From NCBI RefSeq assembly GCF_000365425.1, contig NZ_AQOV01000003.1, forward strand, positions 62,001-126,000: DNA of 64,000 nt, read 5' to 3'. Source of the stretch: Methylomonas sp. MK1 (GTDB taxonomy: Bacteria; Pseudomonadota; Gammaproteobacteria; Methylococcales; Methylomonadaceae). Positions 49,952 through 58,923 of this stretch are shown here, piece by piece (the stretch's first letter is position 1; the number at the start of each line of letters is the position of its first letter). Under the pieces are notes generated by a model. The model ran no database searches, had not been told where the DNA came from, and saw nothing but the letters and a program-made list of their open reading frames with translations. Made by a program: the position numbers and the translations under genes.

Positions 49952-50320
49952 TCAAGCCATGAAAAAAGGCGCTACCCAGGGAAAAGCCAGCAACATCAAA
50001 ATGAATGCGGAACCCAGCCAAAACAGTAGGAGCTGTCGGCGTTGGTTGTCGGTTGTGGAGCAGATTTCACCTACCGCACAGCGATCAGGCGTCAGATAGA
50101 GTTTTCGATAGCCGAGTACTACAAAAATCAGGGTCAGGATAATGAAAAATGGCCGAGCCGGTGCCATAGCCGTCAATGTGCTGATCCACGCACCGCCAAT
50201 ACCCAACGACAACAGTAAAAATGGCCCGACACAGCAGACCGAAGCCCCTACAGCAGCTAAAAGGGCGCCGATACTCATCCATGACGAGGTTTTTATGGGT
50301 GTTTCAGGGTCTGTATTCAT
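49952..50320 (-). CDS. merT: MerT-type inner-membrane metal transporter (copy 1)
   Basis: The 122-residue protein has three membrane spans. The first holds the vicinal cysteine pair in GASVCCVGPFLLLSLG, as in MerT, and the loop before the third span carries RCAVGEICS, a second cysteine pair. It should take metal from MerP into the cytoplasm. It is preceded by a MerR-type promoter at 50362-50392 and followed by merP. Confidence 0.86.
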   Translation of the reverse strand: MNTDPETPIKTSSWMSIGALLAAVGASVCCVGPFLLLSLGIGGAWISTLTAMAPARPFFIILTLIFVVLGYRKLYLTPDRCAVGEICSTTDNQRRQLLLFWLGSAFILMLLAFPWVAPFFMA

Positions 50321-50361
50321 GTGAATCTCCTAAACCAAACAATTCTCAATGTTGGCAAGAA

Positions 50362-50392
50362 GTCTAAACCCTGTTGCTTAGAACAGAGTCAA
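50362..50392 (-). promoter_or_regulatory. MerR-type promoter/operator before merT (copy 1)
   Basis: On the minus strand TTGACT (50392-50387) and TTAGAC (50367-50362) are 19 bp apart, the long spacing seen in MerR-activated promoters. The spacer holds the dyad CTGTT-N6-AACAG (50386-50371). The matching site of copy 2 is at 58852-58882. Confidence 0.75.
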
Positions 50393-50407
50393 GTGCGTGA
50401 TTTAGAA

Positions 50408-50815
50408 TCAGGGTTGGGATGATGCATCATCGCCAAACGCATCGAGAATAGCGCAATGAGCGGCTGGAGCTGTCTGTTGACAGTCGTTGACCAGACTTTC
50501 CAATACCTGCCGGAGAACGGTTAAATCCATGATATGTTGATCGATCTGCTGGCATTTCTGTTCGGCGAGTTGTCGAACATCAGTACAGTGCGCCCCATCA
50601 AGCGATAACAAGGTGGCAATTTCCTTCAAGGTAAACCCGGCTTGTTGAGCGCGTTTGATAAAGCGAATTCTGGCAATCGCATCAGCTGAATAAACTCGAT
50701 AACCGCCGTCTGGTTTCGCGGGTTCCGTCAGTAAACCAATACGTTGATAGTGACGGATGGTCTCGATAGTGACTTCGGTTTGTTTGGCAAGTTTGCCAAT
50801 GGTTAAAGGCGACAT
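50408..50815 (-). CDS. merR: MerR-family metal-responsive regulator (copy 1)
   Basis: The 135-residue protein starts LTIGKLAKQTEVTIETIRHY, the winged helix-turn-helix of MerR. The effector part keeps cysteines in DGAHC, EQKC, NDC and AAHC; three of these match the Hg-binding positions of MerR (about 82, 117, 126). It is transcribed in the same direction as merT, with the operator between them, not divergently as in the classical mer operon. It is nearly identical to the copy at 58419. Confidence 0.88.
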   Translation of the reverse strand: MSPLTIGKLAKQTEVTIETIRHYQRIGLLTEPAKPDGGYRVYSADAIARIRFIKRAQQAGFTLKEIATLLSLDGAHCTDVRQLAEQKCQQIDQHIMDLTVLRQVLESLVNDCQQTAPAAHCAILDAFGDDASSQP

Positions 50816-51238
50816 TTCATTAAACCCAATGTTGAGGGGATTTTATTGTCTCTCAGTTTTTCCAATCATCGGCTATTTACAAATAACCATGGAAATTATC
50901 TTGATTGGCGGCTAGTGGTCAGTCAGATGCCTGCCGATGAAGTAAGTGGTGTCATGTGGACGGGTTTGGGCCGTCACATGCTTTTGGCTTCGTTGAGGTC
51001 ATGCAAATTTGAATGTCCGCTATCGAAATTGAATCGCTGAAATCGGCGTACTCATAGTTTAGGCCAACAAGAAACAGGCACTAAATCGAAAATTCAACTT
51101 ACTGAAAGTTCGCTTTCAACCAGGTCATAAAAAACACAAAGAGTTTCACGGGGTACATGAGATGAGAGACGGGCCTTGTTACCTCGGCCCATCTCCAACT
51201 GCTCGGCAATACATATCCTTGCCGTTCGGCGAAAGGGT
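50816..51238. other. Gene-free stretch between merR and a lipoprotein gene
   Basis: No gene is seen. The part at 51005-51085 resembles 49050-49115. The upper part must contain the merR promoter on the minus strand, but I cannot assign boxes with confidence. Confidence 0.4.
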
Positions 51239-51577
51239 TTACATCTGACGATGCATTGCCGCCATACTCAAATTGGCCTCGGCGGCTTTTTCATAGGCAT
51301 TAATCAACACTCGACAGTGGCTTACCAAGGTGTCCGCCTGCTTGCCGTAAAGATAGCTTTTAGCTTGATATTGGCTAAGCAGTTTTTTGTGTTCATCAAC
51401 TTTGAGCTGAAGGTCTTTCGCCGCTTCTTCGTAATGTTTTGCCAGAGCCTCATGATCGGCTTTGGATGAAGCACTTTGCACAGCTTGGCTCATATCCATT
51501 GGATGCGGGTTCATCTCGGCGCAAGCGGTCAGCAAACCAAGAGCCAAAAACATGGTAATCAGTGTGTTAGTTTTCAT
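51239..51577 (-). CDS. Small coiled-coil lipoprotein, paralogue of the one at 48454
   Basis: The 112-residue protein begins MKTNTLITMFLALGLLTAC, a lipoprotein signal ending in lipobox LLTAC, followed by AEMNPHPMDMSQ and a long helix (KHYEEAAKDLQLKVDEHKKL, then YQAKSYLYGKQADTL). The start at 51577 is chosen because it gives the complete lipoprotein signal and is preceded by GGAGAA; an upstream start at 51625 adds an unlikely 16 residues. It lies downstream of the cus operon on the same strand. Confidence 0.75.
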   Translation of the reverse strand: MKTNTLITMFLALGLLTACAEMNPHPMDMSQAVQSASSKADHEALAKHYEEAAKDLQLKVDEHKKLLSQYQAKSYLYGKQADTLVSHCRVLINAYEKAAEANLSMAAMHRQM

Positions 51578-51698
51578 AGGTATTCTCCAGTAATTCAAAA
51601 AAGTTTTATGACATACATTTTTCAAGTTGTCAGCTTGTTATCGTTTTATCTCCTTTATAGTGGGTTAAAAAATGAAATCACAGCCGTGTGACGGTTGT

Positions 51699-51860
51699 TT
51701 AAAACGAACGCCCCTTATCCCAAGGATGACCCTGTCCACCAGGATGTGACGAGTAGACTTTTTTAATGACTTTAGTATGTGATGCACATGAAGAAACAGT
51801 GAACAATAAAAGTGCGATTAATAGAACAACACGTTTTCGACTTCTAAATAATGTATTCAT
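51699..51860 (-). CDS. Very small lipoprotein (53 residues)
   Basis: The frame encodes a basic start (MNTLFRSRKR), a hydrophobic core and a lipobox-like VSSCA, then a 30-residue tail rich in Lys, Ser, His and Gly (SSHPGGQGHPWDKGRSF). AGGAGAT lies upstream of the chosen ATG. It is 22 bp after the cusA stop on the same strand and could be the last gene of that operon. Function is unknown; the His/Gly tail might bind metal. Confidence 0.6.
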   Translation of the reverse strand: MNTLFRSRKRVVLLIALLLFTVSSCASHTKVIKKVYSSHPGGQGHPWDKGRSF

Positions 51861-51882
51861 GCTTTCGATCTCCTGTAATGAA

Positions 51883-54800
51883 TTAAAGAACGACATCAAC
51901 GGGTCCTTGCTTGCGCCTTTCTTGAAATTGCAACACCAGACTGTAAATCACCGGAAACACCAAAAGACTCAGTATCAACACGGTGAGCATGCCGCCCAGC
52001 GCGGGGGCGGCGATACGCTGTGTGACATCCGCGCCGGTTCCGGTCGCCGACATGATGGGGATTAAACCCACGATATTGGCAAGCGAGGTAATCGCTACCG
52101 GGCGCACCCGCAGCGCCGTTGCGGCCTCGCAAGCAACCCTGATTTCCTCGCCAGTCAATGGGGCCTGTTTTTGTGCCCGCAGCTTATCGATTTCAATGTC
52201 GATAAAACTCAGCACCATGACCCCGGTTTCCGCCGCCGTGCCCGCCAGGGCGATAAAGCCGACATAGACGGTAATCGACAGGTTATATCCCAACCCGTAT
52301 ATGAACCAGATGCCGCCAATCAGACTAAATGGAATCGCCAACATCACGATAGTCGGTTCGGTGATATTGCGAAAGGCGGTATACAGCAGGATAAAAATCA
52401 GCAGCAGCGTGATGGGCACCACGATGCGCAAGCGTTCCGCCGCCCGTTCCATGTATTCAAATTGACCGGACCAAGTAACGGTATAACCTGCCGGTATCGT
52501 GACATTTTCGGCTAAGGTCTTTTTTGCCTGCTCCACATAACCGCCGATGTCGGAGATTTTAAGGTCTACATAAATCCAGGCATTGGGCCGTGCATCCTCG
52601 GTTTTGATGACATCGGTGCCGCGTTTAAAGTTGATGTCTGCCACCGCTGTCAAAGGAATCTGGCTGCCCGTCGGAGTGGAGATCAAAACCCGCCGCAGCG
52701 CTTCCGGGTTATCGCGCAGGTCGCGCGGATAGCGTAGATTGACCGGATAGCGCTCTAGCCCTTCGACGGTTTCAGTGATGTTCATGCCGCCAATCGCACT
52801 TTGAATCACATCCTGGACATCGCCGACCGTTAAGCCGTAACGTGCGGCCGCTTCTCGGTTAATATCAAAGTCCAGGAAATAGCCGCCGACTGCCCGGTCA
52901 CCATAGGCCGATAGCGTGTCCGGCAAGGTTTTCATCGCCTGTTCGATTTGTAGCGACAGGGATTGCAGCACATTCAGATCGGGACCGGACACCTTGATAC
53001 CCACCGGGGTCTTGATGCCGGTAGAGAGCATGTCTATCCGGGTTTTGATGGGCATGGTCCAGGCGTTCGCCAAGCCGGGAAAATGAATGGACTTGTCCAT
53101 TTCATCCATCAGTTGCCGGGTGGTTTTGCTTGGATCAGGCCACTCTTCTCGCGGCTTTAACTTGATGGTAGTTTCCACCATCATCAACGGCGCGGCATCG
53201 GTGGCGGTTTCTGCCCGGCCGATCTTGCCGAACACATGATGCACCTCGGGAAAGGTCTTAATGATCTTATCGGTCTGTTGCAAGACTTCCCTAGCCTTGG
53301 TGATAGAGATGCCCGGAAAGGTGGTGGGCATGTATAAAATATCGCCTTCATCCAGAGGCGGCATAAACTCGCTACCCAGTTTGGATAAGGGATAGAGCGT
53401 AGAGGCCATCAACAGCAGAGCCACGATGAGTGTGGCAGCCCGCCAGCGCATCGCCAATTTCAAGACCGGCGAGTGAATGGCATGCAGGAAACGGTTAATC
53501 GGATTTTTGTGTTCGGGGATGATCTTTCCGCGTACAAAATAGCCCATCAACACCGGCACCAAAGTGATGGTCAATATCGCGGCGGCGGCCATCGCATAGG
53601 TTTTGGTGTATGCCAGAGGACTGAATAAACGGCCTTCCTGTGCCTGCATGGTGATAATCGGCAGGAAGGACACGGTAATCACCAGCAGTGAGGAAAATAG
53701 CCCTGAGCCGACTTCGCGGGAGGCGTTACCGATGACCTCCCAGCGTTCCTGTGAAGTCAGCTTGGCTTGTTTTTTCTCAGCCGCTTCGGCCAGGTGTTTA
53801 TGGGCATTTTCGACCATCACCACGCCACCATCGACCATGTCGCCTATCGCCAGCGCGATACCGCCCAAGGACATGATATTGGCGTTCATGCCTTGCCACT
53901 TCATTACGATAAAGGCCATCAAAATGCCCAGCGGCAAGGTGATTACAATCACCAATGATGAACGCAGATGCAGTAAAAATAAGGCGACCAAGGCACAGAC
54001 AATAATTAGTTCCTGCGTTAGCGCATCTTTCAAGGTGTCCACCGCCCGCTCGATCAAACTGCCGCGATCATAGACGGGGACGATTTCAACACCTTCCGGC
54101 AGGCCTTTTCTCAGTTCATCCAATTTCTTCCGCACGTCCTCAATGGTTGCCAGGGCATTTTCGCCAAAACGCATCACCACCACGCCGCCGGCCACTTCGC
54201 CTTCGCCGTTGAGTTCGGTCACGCCGCGCCGCAGTTCCGGGCCAATCTGGATATGTGCGACATCCTGCAAACGTATCGGCGTGCCGTTGGCGTCAACTCC
54301 CACCGGTATGGTATTCAGATCGGCAATGGATTTGATGTAACCCAAGCCTCTGACCATGTATTCGGTTTCGCCGACTTCCAGCAAGCGTCCGCCGACATCG
54401 TTATTGGAACGCTTGATGGCCATCATCACGGTGGATAACGGAATCTCGTAAGCTTGCAGGGCGTTGGGATCGACTTCCACCTGATATTGTTTGACGTAAC
54501 CGCCGACCGAAGCCACCTCGGAAACGCCGGGAACTGTCTGCAAGGGGTAGCGCAGATACCAGTCCTGAATCGAGCGCAATTGCGCCAAATCATGCTTGCC
54601 GGTCTTGTCCACCAAGGCATATTCGTAAATCCAGCCGACACCGGTGGCATCCGGACCCAATGCCGGTGTGACACCTTGCGGCAAACGATTTTTTACATAG
54701 TTGAGGTATTCCAGCACCCGCGACCTGGCCCAATACATATCCGTGCCGTCTTCGAAAATCACATAGACGAAGGACAGACCGAAGAAGGAATAACCACGTA

Positions 54801-55044
54801 CCACCTTGGCATGCGGCACGGCCAGCATGGCGGTGGTCAATGGATAAGTCACTTGGTTTTCGACTACCTGCGGCGATTGGTCGGCATAGTCGGTGAAGAT
54901 GATCACCTGCACATCGGACAAGTCCGGTATGGCATCCAAAGGCATGTTCTTGAACGACCAAACGCCGCCGATGGCCAGGATAATCGCTCCCAGCAATACC
55001 ATGAAGCGGTCTTTCAACACGCTATTGATGATGAAATCAGTCAT
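51883..55044 (-). CDS. cusA: CusA-type RND pump (HME4 class)
   Basis: The 1053-residue protein is a 12-span HME-RND pump. Its fourth span reads AIGDMVDGGVVMVENAHK, close to the CusA (HME4, copper/silver) signature and unlike the CzcA motif of the pump at 42866. PDLSDVQVIIFTDY near the N-terminus is also CusA-like. It should expel Cu(I)/Ag(I) from the periplasm with the adaptor and channel encoded just upstream. The start at 55044, with GGAG 9 bases before it, overlaps the cusB end. Confidence 0.92.
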   Translation of the reverse strand: MTDFIINSVLKDRFMVLLGAIILAIGGVWSFKNMPLDAIPDLSDVQVIIFTDYADQSPQVVENQVTYPLTTAMLAVPHAKVVRGYSFFGLSFVYVIFEDGTDMYWARSRVLEYLNYVKNRLPQGVTPALGPDATGVGWIYEYALVDKTGKHDLAQLRSIQDWYLRYPLQTVPGVSEVASVGGYVKQYQVEVDPNALQAYEIPLSTVMMAIKRSNNDVGGRLLEVGETEYMVRGLGYIKSIADLNTIPVGVDANGTPIRLQDVAHIQIGPELRRGVTELNGEGEVAGGVVVMRFGENALATIEDVRKKLDELRKGLPEGVEIVPVYDRGSLIERAVDTLKDALTQELIIVCALVALFLLHLRSSLVIVITLPLGILMAFIVMKWQGMNANIMSLGGIALAIGDMVDGGVVMVENAHKHLAEAAEKKQAKLTSQERWEVIGNASREVGSGLFSSLLVITVSFLPIITMQAQEGRLFSPLAYTKTYAMAAAAILTITLVPVLMGYFVRGKIIPEHKNPINRFLHAIHSPVLKLAMRWRAATLIVALLLMASTLYPLSKLGSEFMPPLDEGDILYMPTTFPGISITKAREVLQQTDKIIKTFPEVHHVFGKIGRAETATDAAPLMMVETTIKLKPREEWPDPSKTTRQLMDEMDKSIHFPGLANAWTMPIKTRIDMLSTGIKTPVGIKVSGPDLNVLQSLSLQIEQAMKTLPDTLSAYGDRAVGGYFLDFDINREAAARYGLTVGDVQDVIQSAIGGMNITETVEGLERYPVNLRYPRDLRDNPEALRRVLISTPTGSQIPLTAVADINFKRGTDVIKTEDARPNAWIYVDLKISDIGGYVEQAKKTLAENVTIPAGYTVTWSGQFEYMERAAERLRIVVPITLLLIFILLYTAFRNITEPTIVMLAIPFSLIGGIWFIYGLGYNLSITVYVGFIALAGTAAETGVMVLSFIDIEIDKLRAQKQAPLTGEEIRVACEAATALRVRPVAITSLANIVGLIPIMSATGTGADVTQRIAAPALGGMLTVLILSLLVFPVIYSLVLQFQERRKQGPVDVVL

Positions 55045-56473
55045 GGTTATGCGCTCCCTGCTCAACTGGCAACGATTCGGTTGCGGATGGCTGTGCTGCC
55101 GAAGGTTCCATCATTTTAGCCGTGGCTTCATTCAGCTTGGATTCGGAATCGATCAGAAATTGCGCCGAGGTGACCACTTCCTCGCCGGCACTCAGACCGT
55201 CAATAATGGCAATATCGTCATTGGACGATAAACCCGTCGTCACCCGGCGCGGTTCGAATTTACCGGGACCGCGCACCACCAAAACCTGGGTTTGCGCGCC
55301 GGAACGGATCACCGCTTCGGAAGGGATCACCACCGCATCCAGTTGCTTGCCGGCATGGATGGTAACTTCGGCGAACATATCGGGTTTTAACAGCAAGTCG
55401 GCATTATCGAATACCAGTCGCACTTTAATAGTCCGGGTCTTGGCTTCGGCATAGGGATAGATAAACGCCAGGCGACCTCTGAACGTCCGGCCAGGAACAC
55501 CGGCCAAGCGCATGTGAACCGGGTCGCCTTCTTTCACCCAGGGCAGTTCGTACTCGTATATTTCGGCATATACCCAGACCGTGGATAGATCGGCGATCAT
55601 GTACAGTTCGGTTTCAGGCGTGACGTATTGGCCTTCGCGAGCACCGATATTAATGACGATGCCATCCGCCGGAGTATGGATATGCAAGCTTTTTTTGATG
55701 GCTTGGCTATCCGTTAAATCGTGCAGTTGATGCGCCGGCATATCCAGCAATTTCAAGCGCTCGCGGGAGCTTTTAACCAATTCTTCCGCACCGCGTCTGA
55801 TGTCTTCAATCGGGCTTTTTTCCAGCACCTTGAGATTGTTTAACGCCAACACATATTCCTGTTGGCTGGCCACCAGTTGCGGGGAGTAAATGCTCAGCAG
55901 TTCTTCATTCTTCCTGACCCTTTGCCCAGTCTTATCGGCACGCAAGGTTTCGATCCAGCCTTCGGTTTTGGGGTGCAGGCGGACAATATGCTCTTCATCA
56001 TAGGCTACCCGGCCAACGGCGCGCACCACATGCGATAGCAAGGTTTGTTTGGCAAGTGCAGTCCGCACCCCCATGTTTTGTACCGTCGCCGCGTCGATTC
56101 TGACGGCACCGGCCGAATCGTCAGTTTTTGCCTCGTCGTCGGCATACACGGGCAGATAATCCATGCCCATATTGTCTTTCGCGGGCACAGGTGATGTGAC
56201 GGCGGGATTCATAGGGTTGCGGTAGAACAGGATTTTGGGTGGTTTAGGCGCATTATCGTTTGCATAAACCGGCTCATAGTCCATGCCCATGGCATCCTTG
56301 GTCGGCTCCGGGGAAGTCGCCGATGGATTCATTGGACTTCTGTAAAATAACGGTTTCCGGCCATCCGCCGGTTGAACAGCCGATTCGTGTTTGGGTTGCT
56401 GAGCCAACCAATAGCCGCCAGCCAAGCCTATCCCCAGCGTCACCACGGCAGTTAATAACAGTTGTTTATTCAT
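55037..56473 (-). CDS. cusB: CusB-type adaptor with two N-terminal metal-binding repeats
   Basis: The 478-residue membrane-fusion protein starts with a membrane anchor. Two copies of a 40-residue heavy-metal-binding motif follow: LFYRSPMNPSATSPEPTKDA plus MGMDYEPVY, and LFYRNPMNPAVTSPVPAKDN plus MGMDYLPVY. Here Met residues stand where related domains have Cys. The hairpin, lipoyl and barrel domains follow (RDAGTVQNMG region; HTPADGIVINIGAREGQYV). It links CusA to CusC and may hand Cu(I)/Ag(I) to the pump. Its start overlaps the cusC stop. Confidence 0.9.
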   Translation of the reverse strand: MNKQLLLTAVVTLGIGLAGGYWLAQQPKHESAVQPADGRKPLFYRSPMNPSATSPEPTKDAMGMDYEPVYANDNAPKPPKILFYRNPMNPAVTSPVPAKDNMGMDYLPVYADDEAKTDDSAGAVRIDAATVQNMGVRTALAKQTLLSHVVRAVGRVAYDEEHIVRLHPKTEGWIETLRADKTGQRVRKNEELLSIYSPQLVASQQEYVLALNNLKVLEKSPIEDIRRGAEELVKSSRERLKLLDMPAHQLHDLTDSQAIKKSLHIHTPADGIVINIGAREGQYVTPETELYMIADLSTVWVYAEIYEYELPWVKEGDPVHMRLAGVPGRTFRGRLAFIYPYAEAKTRTIKVRLVFDNADLLLKPDMFAEVTIHAGKQLDAVVIPSEAVIRSGAQTQVLVVRGPGKFEPRRVTTGLSSNDDIAIIDGLSAGEEVVTSAQFLIDSESKLNEATAKMMEPSAAQPSATESLPVEQGAHNHD

Positions 56474-57749
56474 AAATATTGTCCTCGCCCACATTCGCGC
56501 AAAGTTGCGCCAGCGCTTGTTGGGCTTCCGTAAAGGCTTTCCAGTATTGGGTTTCGTATTCGAACAAGGTGATCTGGCTACGCACCAGATTCAGAAAATC
56601 GACCTTATTAACCTGATAACCGGCCAGCATGGACGCGACGGTTTGCCGGGCCTGCGGGATGATGCCGGTATCGAACAACACAAATTGCTGTTTGGCTCGC
56701 TGGTAATCGCTGTGACTTTGGGTAATTTCAGAACGAACCGTGTTCCATCGGTCTTGCAGGGTATAGCGTTGTTGCATCAGCTCGCTGTTGCGCTGGTCGA
56801 TCATCTTATTCTGCTTGCTGCCGGCAAAAATCGGCACGTTCATGCTGACACCCAAACTGAGCAGATCGGAACGCCGGGTACCGTCCGGCATGTTATCGCG
56901 AGCGCCATATGCCGCTTCGACATTGAAATCGGGCAGCAGCTCTTTTTGAGCCAGTTCCAGCTTTGATTGCGCGGCGTTAATGCCACGCCTCTCGCTTTCC
57001 AGCAGCGGTCTCGACGTTTCCGCTTGTTGATATAGCCGGTCTTCCTGTCTGATTTCCGGCAGCTGTAATGAAAGCGTGGCGGGTAATTGCACGGGATTGT
57101 TGGCGGGTTGATCCAGCAATGCGTTGAGTTTGGCCACAGTGCTGCGCCGCATCCCGGTGAGATTGATTTTTTGATCTAACAATTTGGATAATTCCAATTG
57201 GGCCAGCAACACCTCTTGTTGCAAACCTTCACCCACTTCATATTTGCTTCTGGCAATATCGACGAACTGATGCAGTAATTGATGATTGTTATCCACAATC
57301 TCCTGGGTTCGATCCAGATAAAAAACCTGCCACCACAGGGTTTTCACATCGCTCAGCAGACGCAGCCGTAGCTCATCGGCATTGAGCGTTGCTGCTTCCG
57401 CTTCATACATCGCCGCCTGTTCGCGAAGCGCCAGTTTGCCTGGAAAAGGAATGGCTTGGGAAAGGCCGAAACCGAGTTGTGTCATGTCTTCCTGCCGGGT
57501 GCTAAAACTATTGGTCGGCAGACTCATGGCATTGAAACTGATTTGCGGATCGGGCAGACTGCCTTCCTGCGATGGAATGGCGGCCATCGCCTTGGCACGG
57601 GCCAGCATTTGCGCCAGGTCTGGGTTGTCCTGAGCGACTTTTTGAGTGGCCGCATCAAGTGTTAATAGCGGCTGCTCCGCAGCAGCGGCAACGCTACAGA
57701 CGAAAAACAGCGTCGCCATCAGCAGACGCATTAAATGAACAGATCTCAT
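56466..57749 (-). CDS. cusC: CusC/TolC-type outer-membrane channel
   Basis: The 427-residue protein has a signal peptide (MRSVHLMRLLMATLFFVCSV, cut after AAAA) and two outer-membrane-efflux repeats (LLTLDAATQKVAQDNPDLAQ; later SKLELAQKELLPDFNVEAAY). The start at 57749 is chosen to give a regular signal peptide; frames open back to 57791. It is the outer-membrane partner of the CusBA proteins encoded downstream, with overlapping genes. Confidence 0.87.
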   Translation of the reverse strand: MRSVHLMRLLMATLFFVCSVAAAAEQPLLTLDAATQKVAQDNPDLAQMLARAKAMAAIPSQEGSLPDPQISFNAMSLPTNSFSTRQEDMTQLGFGLSQAIPFPGKLALREQAAMYEAEAATLNADELRLRLLSDVKTLWWQVFYLDRTQEIVDNNHQLLHQFVDIARSKYEVGEGLQQEVLLAQLELSKLLDQKINLTGMRRSTVAKLNALLDQPANNPVQLPATLSLQLPEIRQEDRLYQQAETSRPLLESERRGINAAQSKLELAQKELLPDFNVEAAYGARDNMPDGTRRSDLLSLGVSMNVPIFAGSKQNKMIDQRNSELMQQRYTLQDRWNTVRSEITQSHSDYQRAKQQFVLFDTGIIPQARQTVASMLAGYQVNKVDFLNLVRSQITLFEYETQYWKAFTEAQQALAQLCANVGEDNIYE

Positions 57750-57867
57750 GATTGTCCTCATAAGCTCGTTATAGCAATGACGATCAACCAACAGGCTGAC
57801 TTAGCCGATGTCGATCATCTTAATGGCGATGGTTGTTTTTTACGGCAAAACACCGCCGTTGAACAGC

Positions 57868-58227
57868 TTAGAGGGTAATAATCGGCGGTTTTATATCCGG
57901 GGGAACCAGCAACGAAACCGATGTGGGTATTTCTCCAGCGCTATAGCGGCTAGAGATATGGGGCAGGATAAACCCAAAGGATGATGTGATTGCGCAATCG
58001 GCGCAAACATGAAAGCTGCAACTGGTCAAGTGAGGCTTGGCAGTAACGGAGTGACAATGATCGGAATGAGATGAAGCTGAAAACCCTTCGTCGCCCATCT
58101 CGTCGGCAGCAGCAACGATTTGTACAATCGATAACTGCCTTGTGAGTTCAGAATAATGAGCAAACGCAACCACAACAGGCATAATTGCCATGATGAGGGT
58201 TAACATTATGGTTAAACGTAGGTTCAT
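57868..58227 (-). CDS. Small His/Cys-rich exported protein upstream of cusC
   Basis: The 119-residue protein has an N-terminal signal or anchor (LTIMLTLIMAIMPVVVAFAH) and a middle segment rich in His and Cys (SSHSDHCHSVTAKPH, then CSFHVCADC). These could bind copper or silver in the periplasm. It is 120 bp upstream of cusC on the same strand, so it is probably the first gene of the cus operon. I cannot assign a family; CopL- or DUF2946-like proteins are comparable in size and composition. Confidence 0.65.
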   Translation of the reverse strand: MNLRLTIMLTLIMAIMPVVVAFAHYSELTRQLSIVQIVAAADEMGDEGFSASSHSDHCHSVTAKPHLTSCSFHVCADCAITSSFGFILPHISSRYSAGEIPTSVSLLVPPDIKPPIITL

Positions 58228-58418
58228 CGTGTTGCGGATTTAACGAATCAAGGTTATGGACCGGTTTTTGTTGCATTCGGACTGATAATACTATCGGTAT
58301 TTGCAGAAAGTACAACTTTTTAACCATCGACTGATAACAAGTTACCCTCGTTTGATAGAGCGGATCGAGTATTGTCCATTTTCGGACGAATCCTTACGGT
58401 GCACCGAGAAGACCCAAA

Positions 58419-58826
58419 ATGCCAACGTTGACCATCGGCAAACTTGCCAAACAAACCGAAGTCACCATCGAAACCATCCGTCACTATCAACGCATGGGTT
58501 TACTGACGGAACCGGAGAAACCCGACGGCGGTTATCGCTGTTATTCAACTGATGCGGTTACCCGAATCCGTTTTATCAAACGCGCTCAACAGGCTGGATT
58601 TACCTTGAAGGAAATTGCCACCTTGTTATCGCTTGACGGGGCACATTGTGCTGACGTACGACAACTCGCCGAGCAGAAATGCCAGCAGATCGACCAACAG
58701 ATCAAAAATTTAACGGCTCTCCGTCAGGTATTGGAAACCCTGGTCAACGATTGTCAACAGACAGCTTCAACCGCGCGTTGCGCCATTCTCGATGCGTTTT
58801 GCGATGATGCATCAACCAAATCCTGA
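58419..58826 (+). CDS. merR: MerR-family metal-responsive regulator (copy 2)
   Basis: The 135-residue protein is nearly the same as the one at 50408, with the same winged helix and cysteines in DGAHC, EQKC, NDC and ARC. It diverges from the cus operon and is followed by merT, merP and the CopZ-like gene, so the cassette is an inverted copy of 49155-50815. The regulator could also act on the 190-bp region shared with the cus operon. Differences between copies are mostly conservative changes. Confidence 0.88.
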   Translation: MPTLTIGKLAKQTEVTIETIRHYQRMGLLTEPEKPDGGYRCYSTDAVTRIRFIKRAQQAGFTLKEIATLLSLDGAHCADVRQLAEQKCQQIDQQIKNLTALRQVLETLVNDCQQTASTARCAILDAFCDDASTKS

Positions 58827-58851
58827 TTGTAAATAAGTCACCATCGCCCAC

Positions 58852-58882
58852 TTGACTCTGTTCTTAACAACAGGGTTTAAGC
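58852..58882 (+). promoter_or_regulatory. MerR-type promoter/operator before merT (copy 2)
   Basis: TTGACT (58852-58857) and TTAAGC (58877-58882) are 19 bp apart, with the dyad CTGTT-N6-AACAG (58858-58873) in the spacer. The site lies between merR and merT, and matches copy 1 except in the centre and the -10 region. It recalls lead/cadmium/zinc-type MerR promoters that begin TTGACTCT. Confidence 0.78.
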
Positions 58883-58923
58883 TTCTTGCCAGCATTGAAC
58901 ATTGTTTGGTTGAGGAGATTCGC

